Positions 15,865-22,951 of a stretch of DNA of 64,000 nucleotides are shown piece by piece (position 1 is the stretch's first letter; each line of letters opens with the position of its first letter). The notes beneath the pieces are model-generated. The model searched no databases, was not told the DNA's origin, and saw only the letters and a list, made by a program, of their open reading frames with translations. Origin of the DNA: Clostridiales bacterium (GTDB lineage Bacteria > Bacillota > Clostridia > Oscillospirales > CAG-272); assembly GCA_011957885.1 (NCBI GenBank), contig BLMO01000113.1, positions 29,909-93,908 on the forward strand, read 5' to 3'. Both the position numbers and the translations under genes were made by a program.

Positions 15865-17556
15865 ATGAATCTTTTGTCCAAGTTTTTGCCCCGCATCGAA
15901 TTTGATTCCTACGAGGATTTTAAGAAAAATTATAAAGTAAATGTTCCGAAGAATTTTAACTTCGGATATGATGTAGTAGATGAATATGCCCGGTTATGCC
16001 CGGAAAAGCAGGCGCTGATCCATGTGGACGAAAGCGATGCGGTTACACGTTTTACTTTCGGTGATATGAAACGTCTTTCCGACCAGTGCGCCAATGTGTT
16101 TGCTTCCTGCGGAATCGGCAAGGATGATACCGTAATGATGATGATGAAGGAACGCCCGGAAGCATGGCTGATTATTATAGCGCTTGCAAAATTGGGTGCA
16201 ACTGTGATTCCCGCAACGTATCAGCTTACGCCCAAGGATATTGTGTATCGCTGCGAGTGTGCGGATGTAAAAATGGTCTGCATGGCGGAAGATGATGAAG
16301 TAATCAAGCATATGCGTGCAAGCAGAGACGACTGTCCCGGCGTGCATACGGTTGCGTTGGTTGGGGATGACGTTGCTGCACGGTTTGGAGACGAGTTCCT
16401 GGATTTCCGTGCGCAAATGCATGCCGCTTCCACGGAGTTTGTGCGTCCCGCCGGAAATGACGCGCCCCATGTGGATGATACCATGCTGATCTACTTTTCC
16501 TCCGGTACAACGGGAATGCCTAAAATGATTGCCCACAATTTTACATATCCGCTGGGTCATATTACCAACGCGAAATATTGGCAGCATGTAGAGGATGATG
16601 GCGTTCATTTCACCATGGCAGATTCTGGCTGGGCAAAATTCGGCTGGGGAAAAATCTTCGGTCAGTGGATTGCCGGCAGTGCGGTTGTTGCATTTGATAC
16701 CGGGCGGTTCCACCCCGATTTTCTTATGCGTGTGATTGGTGAGGTGCGTCCTACTACCTTTTGCGCACCGCCTACCATATATCGGTTCCTGATTAAAGAA
16801 GATTTGTCCAAAGGGGATTTTACCTCCATTCATCACTGCACAACAGCGGGTGAACCGCTGAATCCGGAGGTATTCAACCGGTTTAAAGAAGCTACAGGTT
16901 TGGAAATCCATGAGGGGTTTGGACAGTCAGAAACCTCCGTTATCATGGCAAATTTTGGTTGGGATCCGATTAAATTGGGGTCTACGGGACTTCCGTCTCC
17001 TTTATACGATATTGATATCGTTGACGAGGAAGGCAATTCCTGCGAGGACGGAACGGTTGGCAGAATCGTTGTGCGTAATGCAGTTGCCGAGCATCCGGTA
17101 GGGCTGTTTACAGATTACAGAAAAGATCCTGCGGCTATGGAGAAAGCTTGGAGAGACGGCATGTATGATACCGGCGATCTTGCATGGCGGGATTCGGACG
17201 GATATTTGTGGTTTGAAGGACGCGGAGACGATGTGATTAAATGCTCCGGCTACCGGATCGGACCTTTTGAGGTGGAAAGTGCGTTGATGACCCATCCTTC
17301 CGTTTTGGAATGTGCTGTTACGGCTGCACCGGATCCGATTCGCGGACAAGTTGTTAAAGCAACGGTTGTGCTTGCAAAAGGATATACTGCATCGGATGAA
17401 CTGAAAAAGGAATTGCAGAACCACGTTAAAAAAGTAACGGCACCGTATAAGTATCCTCGTATTGTAGAATTTGTAACCGAACTGCCGAAAACGACCAGTG
17501 GAAAAATTCGGCGTACGGAAATCCGGGCAAAGGATGCTGAAAAAGCAAAAGCATAA
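15865..17556 (+). CDS. AMP-binding acyl-CoA synthetase (medium-chain type)
   Basis: 563 residues of the adenylate-forming superfamily. Seen are the nucleotide P-loop YFSSGTTGMPKMIAHN, the GFGQSETSV motif, the hinge region YDTGDLAWRDSDGYLWFEGR, DDVIKCSGYRIGPFEVE, and the catalytic lysine in TTSGKIRRTE near the C terminus. The closest overall pattern is the ACSM/acetyl-CoA-synthetase-like group that activates medium-chain or aromatic carboxylates to CoA thioesters via acyl-AMP. The substrate is not determinable from sequence. It is cotranscribed with the cupin regulator, is cytosolic, and has no membrane anchor. The ribosome site is GAGAGGTACC. Confidence 0.88.
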   Translation: MNLLSKFLPRIEFDSYEDFKKNYKVNVPKNFNFGYDVVDEYARLCPEKQALIHVDESDAVTRFTFGDMKRLSDQCANVFASCGIGKDDTVMMMMKERPEAWLIIIALAKLGATVIPATYQLTPKDIVYRCECADVKMVCMAEDDEVIKHMRASRDDCPGVHTVALVGDDVAARFGDEFLDFRAQMHAASTEFVRPAGNDAPHVDDTMLIYFSSGTTGMPKMIAHNFTYPLGHITNAKYWQHVEDDGVHFTMADSGWAKFGWGKIFGQWIAGSAVVAFDTGRFHPDFLMRVIGEVRPTTFCAPPTIYRFLIKEDLSKGDFTSIHHCTTAGEPLNPEVFNRFKEATGLEIHEGFGQSETSVIMANFGWDPIKLGSTGLPSPLYDIDIVDEEGNSCEDGTVGRIVVRNAVAEHPVGLFTDYRKDPAAMEKAWRDGMYDTGDLAWRDSDGYLWFEGRGDDVIKCSGYRIGPFEVESALMTHPSVLECAVTAAPDPIRGQVVKATVVLAKGYTASDELKKELQNHVKKVTAPYKYPRIVEFVTELPKTTSGKIRRTEIRAKDAEKAKA

Positions 17557-17584
17557 GCATAGTATCGTTTTGGAGCAATGGCGA

Positions 17585-17625
17585 GATCATCTTTTTGCAC
17601 ATACAATATGTGCAAAGAGGTGATC
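17585..17625 (+). promoter_or_regulatory. long hairpin carrying the ribosome site of the next gene
   Basis: An 18-bp stem (17585-17602 with 17608-17625, two G-U pairs) encloses the loop ACAAT. The 3' arm contains GAGGTG, the ribosome site of the gene starting at 17633, and is followed by TTTTATT. It could act as a terminator for the synthetase gene, as a translational switch for the next gene, or both. Confidence 0.65.
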
Positions 17626-17632
17626 TTTTATT

Positions 17633-18925
17633 ATGAATGAATCTGTTTTACAGAATAGGATACATATGCTGGAAACTGCATTGCTTGGAAAAAATCAGGA
17701 AGTGCAGATTTGCAGTTCGCTGGAGTCTGAGCTGGAAACCCGGCGTGATAAAATGCAGGCGCGTGGGGTGAAGCAGACGGCGCAGCGGCATTTACAAATG
17801 CTGTCTAAAATATATCGGTTTTATAAAGGAAACACCGCACAGCTTTTATCGCAAAAAGCATATCAAATGTTCGATCCTGCAGAAGGTGCGGCGGAGATTT
17901 TAAAAAAACGGCAGGAGATGAGCACTGTATATGCTGCTTTACATAACATGCCGATTGCTTGGATTCGCAAATGCATACGCAGTATACAGAAGGATGAAAA
18001 TAAAAATTTACAGTGGTATCAGCGCATTGCGGAGGGTAATCGAAATGAAAACACACCGTGCGGTATAACAGAGGGGCATCTTATTTTGATGGGTATTGGC
18101 AGCAGGGAAACGTATATACAAATGCTGGACTACGGAAAGTATTCCGTGCATACAGTTTGTCCAGGCTGCTTTGAAACGGATGCGCATGGCAATTTGCTGA
18201 TCCTGTCGGCATGGAAGTCTGATTTGGCATGTTTGGTAAATGAAGCGCATCAAAGAAAAATGCAAGTGGTTCCGCTGTTGAAAGTCCAAGTCTCTGATGC
18301 GGCAATTCGGAACATGCTTGGCACGTGGCTTGTTTATTTCATGAAGCAATATCATTTAGACGGTGTAACCATAGATATAGGAGATCTATCGAAACAGAAT
18401 ATAGATGCAGTGGCGGAGTTTATTCGGCTCATTCGGAAAAAAGTGGGATGTAATAAAACGGTTGCGGTAACGGTAAAGACTTGCGGTCATATGTCCGATT
18501 TTTCGGGCTTTTCGCATTTTGTGGATTACTTTGTAATTTTGCCGGGGAGCGCTTCCATACCGGCTGCGGACCTTTTTTTGAATCTGAAAATACCCAAAAA
18601 TAAAATTGTAATAGGGATGTCTCTTTTCGCACGGTATACCAAAATGGGAGATCCGGCAGGCAATATGAATATTACGGCGGAAGATATCGAAACTCTTTTG
18701 CAGCAGTATACTGCTGCCGTTCGATTTGATCCGGTAATGATGCAGATGAACGCAACGGTTATTATTCGGGAGTGGGATCCGCCGCTGCAAATATGTAATG
18801 GCAGTATGCTCACACCGGGCGTATATGATATTTGGTATGACACTCCGGAAACAGTGCAGTGTAAAATGGAATTTGCCCAGCGGGAGAATTTGCTCGGTAC
18901 AGCGGTGTGGGATATAAACGAATAA
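17633..18925 (+). CDS. degenerate GH18-like protein with helical N-terminal region
   Basis: 430 residues. Residues 1-140 are helical and charged, with no signal peptide. From about 150 the chain resembles the glycoside hydrolase 18 barrel found in spore-cortex and YaaH-like proteins: LILMGIGSRETY, YSVHTVCPGCFETDAHGNL, VNEAHQRKMQVVPLL, and the barrel-strand motif DGVTIDIGD near residue 243. The usual catalytic motif is DGxDxDxE; here the first inner Asp is Thr and the catalytic Glu position is Gly, so hydrolysis is unlikely. Later parts (KIVIGMSLFARYT, PGVYDIWYD, GTAVWDINE) match the end of the fold. It may be a carbohydrate-binding or scaffolding relative. The absence of a signal peptide would fit an intracellular or spore location, but that is inference. 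Confidence 0.6.
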   Translation: MNESVLQNRIHMLETALLGKNQEVQICSSLESELETRRDKMQARGVKQTAQRHLQMLSKIYRFYKGNTAQLLSQKAYQMFDPAEGAAEILKKRQEMSTVYAALHNMPIAWIRKCIRSIQKDENKNLQWYQRIAEGNRNENTPCGITEGHLILMGIGSRETYIQMLDYGKYSVHTVCPGCFETDAHGNLLILSAWKSDLACLVNEAHQRKMQVVPLLKVQVSDAAIRNMLGTWLVYFMKQYHLDGVTIDIGDLSKQNIDAVAEFIRLIRKKVGCNKTVAVTVKTCGHMSDFSGFSHFVDYFVILPGSASIPAADLFLNLKIPKNKIVIGMSLFARYTKMGDPAGNMNITAEDIETLLQQYTAAVRFDPVMMQMNATVIIREWDPPLQICNGSMLTPGVYDIWYDTPETVQCKMEFAQRENLLGTAVWDINE

Positions 18926-18971
18926 GTAAAACAATACAAAAAATCATTTAGTATTTTGGTGGAAAATTATA

Positions 18972-19000
18972 TTTACATTTCCAAATATTAGTGTTATAAT
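18972..19000 (+). promoter_or_regulatory. sigma-A promoter of exported-protein gene
   Basis: TTTACA, 17-bp spacer, perfect TATAAT. Transcription is predicted to start near 19007, giving a leader of about 130 bases. Confidence 0.75.
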
Positions 19001-19027
19001 TTTTAAAAGGGAAATGGGGTGATACCA

Positions 19028-19054
19028 ATGGGCTTTGTTTCTGTTCTGGGATGA
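19028..19054 (+). CDS. possible 8-residue leader peptide
   Basis: ATG at 19028 is preceded five bases upstream by GGGGTGAT, a strong ribosome site, and encodes MGFVSVLG then TGA. It lies at the start of the leader, before three repeated ribosome-site-like units. It may be a regulatory upstream frame, or its ribosome site may be chance. Confidence 0.35.
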   Translation: MGFVSVLG

Positions 19055-19059
19055 TTATA

Positions 19060-19122
19060 TTAAAAACAATTATAGGAAAGTTAAAAACAATTATAGGAAA
19101 GTTAAAAACAATTATAGGAAAG
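19060..19122 (+). repeat. three perfect 21-bp tandem repeats in a 5' leader
   Basis: Three identical 21-base units beginning TTAAAAACAATTATAGGAAA lie head to tail directly upstream of the ATG at 19136. Each unit contains AGGAAAG, a ribosome-site-like stretch, and the last one probably serves as the ribosome site together with the following GGAAAAG. Unit number could vary by slippage. Confidence 0.9.
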
Positions 19123-19135
19123 GAAAAGAAAAATT

Positions 19136-19516
19136 ATGAAAGCCAATACTAAGATTTTATCGTTGGTAATGTCCGTTATTATGTTGGTGGCATGCACTGT
19201 AACAGTGTGTTCAGCTGAAAACAATATTGAAGATTTACCGGAAGGAAACTTTACTTTTGTTCCTACTGATCCAAGAGAACGGATCAATAGTGATGGCTCA
19301 TTTACCTTTTATTTTCGTCATTCATTAACTTCTGGAAAGTTTACTGCAAACAGTAATACGGTACGAATTGATACCGGAGCACGGGTATATGATTTGGCAA
19401 CGGATTCTTATTATGATGACTCCAATGCATTATTTACGGTTTCTTTATATAAGTCAAACGGTGTTCGTGTTGGCAGATATCTTGCAAGCGCAGATAATGC
19501 ATATGGCGGTACGTAA
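19136..19516 (+). CDS. small exported protein of unknown function
   Basis: 126 residues. Residues 1-27 form a signal peptide (MKANTKILSLVMSVIMLVAC with cleavage probably after VCSA). The rest is a small strand-rich domain (NFTFVPTDPRERINSDGSFT, TVRIDTGARVYDLATDSYYD, LFTVSLYKSNGVRVGRYLAS) ending abruptly at GGT. I do not recognise the family. Codons continuing in another frame just after the stop read FAKISSNGEL, the kind of strand that would finish such a domain, so the gene may be shortened by a frameshift. The upstream leader with a promoter, mini-frame and 21-bp repeats is unusual. The VanZ-like gene follows 39 bp later. Confidence 0.6.
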   Translation: MKANTKILSLVMSVIMLVACTVTVCSAENNIEDLPEGNFTFVPTDPRERINSDGSFTFYFRHSLTSGKFTANSNTVRIDTGARVYDLATDSYYDDSNALFTVSLYKSNGVRVGRYLASADNAYGGT

Positions 19517-19555
19517 TTTTTGCTAAAATATCTAGTAACGGAGAATTATAAGATT

Positions 19556-20062
19556 ATGAATGAATCCAAATCCGATAAAAAAGGATTTCGCATTGTGTGC
19601 GCAATTATTGGAGCAATTTATCTGATCGTTTTTGTATTGCTTTATTTTAACCGCTTTCGCTCGTTGATGTCGTTTGGAACGTGGGGACAATATGTAGGCA
19701 GAAATACCAACCTTGTTCCGTTTTCATCTGTTTCTTTTTATATTTCGAGTCTGACCGGCGGAATGATGAACAATGATATCATTTGGAGAAATCTGTTTGG
19801 CAGTTTGCTGCTGTTCCTGCCGATGGGGGCTTTACTCCCTGCTTTGTTCGATAAAATGAAGCGGTTTTTGCCCTTTTTGCTAACACAGCTTTGCACGATT
19901 GCAGTGTTAGAGGCGATGCAGCTTTTTACTACTACCGGTTCTTTTGATATAGACGACATATTGCTGGGACTTGTCGGTGCAGTGCTTGGGTGGTGTTTTT
20001 ATGTTTTTATACATCGGATATGTAACCGCTCCCACGCAGAAAAGGCAGCTGCAGAAGGATAA
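19556..20062 (+). CDS. VanZ-like membrane protein
   Basis: 168 residues from the ATG at 19556; a TTG at 19520 would add 12. Membrane spans are at about 10-30, 78-97, 102-122 and 128-152. The family core is present: NTNLVPFSSV, the conserved NLFGSLLLFLPMGALLPALF, and FTTTGSFDIDDILLGLVGAV near the end. VanZ-family proteins are found next to the vancomycin-resistance cluster in enterococci, where VanZ gives mild teicoplanin tolerance, but chromosomal copies are common and of unclear function. A GGAG lies 12 bases before the ATG. It is probably cotranscribed with the exported-protein gene. Confidence 0.85.
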   Translation: MNESKSDKKGFRIVCAIIGAIYLIVFVLLYFNRFRSLMSFGTWGQYVGRNTNLVPFSSVSFYISSLTGGMMNNDIIWRNLFGSLLLFLPMGALLPALFDKMKRFLPFLLTQLCTIAVLEAMQLFTTTGSFDIDDILLGLVGAVLGWCFYVFIHRICNRSHAEKAAAEG

Positions 20063-20099
20063 AGCATATCCCGCCGGGAACCCCGGCGGGATATGCTTT
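20061..20099. terminator. perfect 18-bp palindromic hairpin after VanZ gene
   Basis: AAAGCATATCCCGCCGGG and its exact complement are separated by AAC, and the stem begins within the TAA stop codon. There is only a short T-run after it, but stability is high. It probably ends the transcript or protects its 3' end. Confidence 0.7.
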
Positions 20100-20195
20100 A
20101 CGCATTTTAGTAACACAGTCTGCTGTAGTGGAGGGGAGTCAAAATGATAAGGCATCACTTGTGTAAGGGAGAATGCTGCGGCTAACCAAACAGCA

Positions 20196-20352
20196 AAAGC
20201 CTCCCCTGTGCAAGGGGAGGTGTCATGCCGCAAGCATAGCGATCATGACGGAGGGGCTGTTTATGAAATGCTTTGCTTTGTTGATCCTGCCAAATGATAG
20301 TATCACAATCCCTCACCCGCTACGCGGGAGCTCCCTTTGCACAAGGGAGCCC
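20196..20352. repeat. dispersed repeat, copy B
   Basis: A full-length copy, about 157 bp. The left arm has AGCCTCCCCTGTGCAAGGGG and an inner hairpin around GTCATGCCGCAAGCATAGCG; the right arm has CAATCCCTCACCCGCTACGC and GGGAGCTCCCTTTGCACAAG. The core between the arms is homologous, in reverse orientation, to the core of the copy at 60835. Confidence 0.8.
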
Positions 20353-20442
20353 GTTTATGGTTGCGCTACGCGAGAACTCTTTTTGCTAGGGGAGCCTGTT
20401 TATATGGGGCTACGCGACAGCTCCCTTTACACGAGGGAGCCT
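20353..20442. repeat. two degenerate half-copies of the dispersed repeat
   Basis: Two further right-arm-like units (GCTACGCGAGAACTC and GCTACGCGACAGCTCCCTTT) follow copy B in tandem. The stretch 20063-20751 holds no protein gene: it contains a palindrome, these repeats, the infC promoter and the infC leader. Confidence 0.65.
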
Positions 20443-20538
20443 TTTACTGTTTGCACTCTGCAGAATTCCATTTGCCGGGGCTTTTTATCCATGCCAAGAA
20501 AGTTTATTGACTTATTTTGTAAAAATATAAAAATACTA

Positions 20539-20567
20539 TTGACATTGCTTGCAAATGGTGGTAAAAT
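20539..20567 (+). promoter_or_regulatory. sigma-A promoter of infC-rpmI-rplT
   Basis: Perfect TTGACA, 17-bp spacer, TAAAAT. Start of transcription expected near 20574. Confidence 0.85.
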
Positions 20568-20573
20568 AACTGA

Positions 20574-20690
20574 GTAAAAGAAGAAGAACGTGCTCCGTTC
20601 TCACCGTGTCAGTATACTGCACATCGGTTAATAAAGCGTGTGCTCCAAGGCGGGGCATGGGTTTTGTGCGGAGTTGTTCCGCACTTTTTT
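20574..20690 (+). promoter_or_regulatory. infC operon leader with attenuator (L20-leader type)
   Basis: The leader between the promoter and infC ends in a clear intrinsic terminator: GTGCGGA and TCCGCAC pair around GTTGT and are followed by six T (20666-20690). In Firmicutes this operon is repressed by its own product L20, which binds the leader and favours the terminator. Position, length and terminator fit; the L20-binding fold itself was not verified. Confidence 0.6.
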
Positions 20691-20751
20691 ATTTGCAGTA
20701 TGACCGGTATATCCGGCAAGAGTTTATTATTTGAAATCGGGGGTGCCAACT

Positions 20752-21315
20752 ATCAGCGCAAAAGAACTTCTCATCAATGATGATATCCGTGCAAAAGAGG
20801 TCCGGCTTTTAGACGAGCAGGGTGAGCAATTGGGTATCAAGAGCCTTGCACAGGCAAAGGATTACGCCTATGAAAAGGGCGTGGATCTGGTTTGTATTGC
20901 GCCGCAGGCTGTTCCGCCGGTATGTCGTGCTATGGATTACGGAAAATTCCGCTATGAGCAGGACAAACGTGCAAAGGAGCAAAAGAAAAAGCAGCAGATT
21001 GTCGAAGTGAAGGAAGTCCAGCTTTCCTGCCGGATTGATAAGCACGATTTTGACATGAAGGTTGCGCGTGCCATCAAATTTTTGCAGGACGGAAACAAGG
21101 TGCGTGTCTGCCTGCGTTTTAAAGGAAGAGAAATGGCACATCAGGATCTTGGACGCGAAGTTGTTACAAGGTTTCAGGAGGCGTGCTCCGAATTTTCCAC
21201 TGCGGATAAAAAAGCCGCTATGGAAGGCAGACAGCTGATCGTATTCCTTACACCGCTGAAAAACGTTCCGAAAAAGGAAAAGCCGGCGCAGGAAACAGAT
21301 CAGGCTGTACAGTAA
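20752..21315 (+). CDS. infC: translation initiation factor IF-3
   Basis: 187 residues from an ATC codon at 20752, set six bases after GGGGGTG. IF-3 genes typically use rare starts (AUU, AUC), and the protein then begins ISAKELLINDDIRAKEVRLL as in other Clostridia. In-frame GTG (20743) and TTG (20731) exist but have no well-placed ribosome site. The N domain (to about 75) contains AQAKDYAYEKGVDLVCIAP and PPVCRAMDYGKFRYEQ; the C domain has RIDKHDFDMKVARAIKFL and LRFKGREMAHQDLG. IF-3 keeps 30S subunits free and checks start-codon pairing, so a rare start codon gives self-control. First gene of infC-rpmI-rplT. Confidence 0.93.
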   Translation: MSAKELLINDDIRAKEVRLLDEQGEQLGIKSLAQAKDYAYEKGVDLVCIAPQAVPPVCRAMDYGKFRYEQDKRAKEQKKKQQIVEVKEVQLSCRIDKHDFDMKVARAIKFLQDGNKVRVCLRFKGREMAHQDLGREVVTRFQEACSEFSTADKKAAMEGRQLIVFLTPLKNVPKKEKPAQETDQAVQ

Positions 21316-21378
21316 TGTTCACGATAGCAGTTTTACGGATCACCGGAGACTGCATGAGTATAGAAAGGATTTAGGAAA

Positions 21379-21576
21379 ATGGGTAAAATTAAAACACATA
21401 AGGCATCAGCAAAACGGTTTACCGTTACAGGCAGCGGCAAAGTTAAGAGATATCACAGTGCGCATCGCCATAACCTGAGCACAAACAAAACACAGAAGCA
21501 AAAGAGACGTCTTCGTTCTGCAGATTATGTAAGCCCTGCAATGGAAGCAAACGTAAAACGGCTTATTATGAAATAA
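21379..21576 (+). CDS. rpmI: 50S ribosomal protein L35
   Basis: 65 residues, the usual length. The start GKIKTHKASAKRFTVTGSGK and the basic HRHNLSTNKTQKQKRRLR are characteristic. It lies between infC and rplT in the standard order, with AGGATTTAGG as ribosome site. Part of the large subunit. Confidence 0.97.
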   Translation: MGKIKTHKASAKRFTVTGSGKVKRYHSAHRHNLSTNKTQKQKRRLRSADYVSPAMEANVKRLIMK

Positions 21577-21657
21577 GGACACGCTCTGTGTGCGTATTTT
21601 CCTGCCCGCCTGCAGCGGGTAATATGAAACTGAATGGACAGAAAGGAATAGAATAAA

Positions 21658-22011
21658 ATGGCAAGAGTTAAAGGCGCAATGATGACGCGCAAGAGAAGAA
21701 AGAGAATTTTAAAGGCAGCCAAAGGATATTGGGGCGCTAAATCCAAGCATTTCAAGATGGCGAAACAGGCCGTAATGAAAAGCGGTAACTATGCGTATAT
21801 CGGTCGTAAGCAGAAGAAGAGAGAATTCAGACAGCTGTGGATTACGCGTATCTCCGCGCAGGCAAAGGCAAACGGCATGAATTATTCACAGTTCATGAAC
21901 GGTTTGAAGAAGGCCGGCATTGATCTGAACAGAAAAATGCTTTCTGAAATCGCAATCGCGGATAAGGAAGCGTTTGCAGCTCTTGTTGAAAAGGCAAAAG
22001 CCGCGCTTTGA
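21658..22011 (+). CDS. rplT: 50S ribosomal protein L20
   Basis: 117 residues, full length: [40 protein letters not shown] and [20 protein letters not shown]. It is essential for early 50S assembly and, in Firmicutes, represses its own operon by binding the leader upstream of infC. The ribosome site GAAAGGAATAG is well placed. A terminator follows. Confidence 0.97.
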   Translation: MARVKGAMMTRKRRKRILKAAKGYWGAKSKHFKMAKQAVMKSGNYAYIGRKQKKREFRQLWITRISAQAKANGMNYSQFMNGLKKAGIDLNRKMLSEIAIADKEAFAALVEKAKAAL

Positions 22012-22021
22012 TCGCAAAAAT

Positions 22022-22054
22022 GAACCCAACGGGATCTCCCGCGTGGGTTCTTTT
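22022..22054 (+). terminator. terminator of infC operon
   Basis: GAACCCA and TGGGTTC pair around an inner CGGGA/TCCCG stem and are followed by TTTT. Confidence 0.8.
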
Positions 22055-22113
22055 CATTGCAGACAGAGATTGTTTATTAGTAGTCCCGATATGAGATTTG
22101 ATTTGGAGGCACA

Positions 22114-22896
22114 ATGGAAACAACCTATATTACATCCAGAACCAATCCCCTTGTGATTTCATTTGCCAAGCTTGCAGAGAAAAAAGAACGGGATAAAACG
22201 GGACTGTATATTGCAGAAGGGTATAAGCTGTGTGCGGAAGCCTGTGGGCGCGTGAGTGTTGCGTATGTGGTTCTGCGGCAGGATCGTGAGCAGGATGCAG
22301 CATATGCGGAGCTTGCACAGCGCAGCGGCGGTGCATGTATAATCCTTTCAGAACCTGCATATGACAAAATTACAAAGGATCACACGCCCGATGGTATTCT
22401 TTTTGTTATACAAATGGAGTCTCGAGAAATTCCTGCGGATTTGACGGGTGAGCGGATTTGCATATTGGACGGACTGCAGGATCCGGGGAATGTTGGGACT
22501 ATTATCCGAACCGCAGCTGCACTGGGATTTGATCGGGTATTTCTGCATGAATGTGCAGATGCATATAATCCGAAAGTGATCCGTGCTACCATGGGAGCTT
22601 TTTTCAAAATATTTGTCAGTCCCTGTGATGCCCTTGAAGAAACAATTCCTTGCTTACAGCAGGCAGGACGGCGCGTTCTTGCGGCGGCACTGTCTGATAT
22701 AGGAATTACATTGGGGAAGGATGTGCTTTTTCCAGCGGATTGTCTTATTCTGGGAAATGAAGGACACGGCGTTTCTGACATTGCCCTTCGTTTATGCGAT
22801 ACAACGATCAAGATTCCCATGACGGAGAAAACAGAAAGCCTGAATGCAGCAGCAGCGGCAGCTGTGCTTTTGTGGGAATACAGCAAGCTGCAATAA
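22114..22896 (+). CDS. TrmH/SpoU-family RNA 2'-O-methyltransferase
   Basis: 260 residues. The N-terminal substrate-binding part resembles the L30e-like domain (SRTNPLVISFAKLAEKKERD). The SpoU catalytic knot shows its three motifs: LQDPGNVGTIIRTAAALGFD (near 128), LILGNEGHGVSD (near 210) and IPMTEKTESLNAAAAAAVLL near the end. It methylates the ribose of an rRNA or tRNA nucleotide with SAM; the family position behind rplT is common in Firmicutes, where it is annotated as an rRNA methyltransferase, but the exact nucleotide is unknown. The ribosome site is TTGGAGGCACA. Confidence 0.88.
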   Translation: METTYITSRTNPLVISFAKLAEKKERDKTGLYIAEGYKLCAEACGRVSVAYVVLRQDREQDAAYAELAQRSGGACIILSEPAYDKITKDHTPDGILFVIQMESREIPADLTGERICILDGLQDPGNVGTIIRTAAALGFDRVFLHECADAYNPKVIRATMGAFFKIFVSPCDALEETIPCLQQAGRRVLAAALSDIGITLGKDVLFPADCLILGNEGHGVSDIALRLCDTTIKIPMTEKTESLNAAAAAAVLLWEYSKLQ

Positions 22897-22951
22897 AGCT
22901 TACAAATTGGGAGGGCGCTGCAAGGTAAAACCTCTGCTGCGCTATATAAAA

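Noticed and set aside
15994-16911. A 305-codon minus-strand frame inside the acyl-CoA synthetase gene
   Set aside because: It is antisense to a conserved enzyme, with no start signals and a low-quality amino-acid mix rich in Cys and His.
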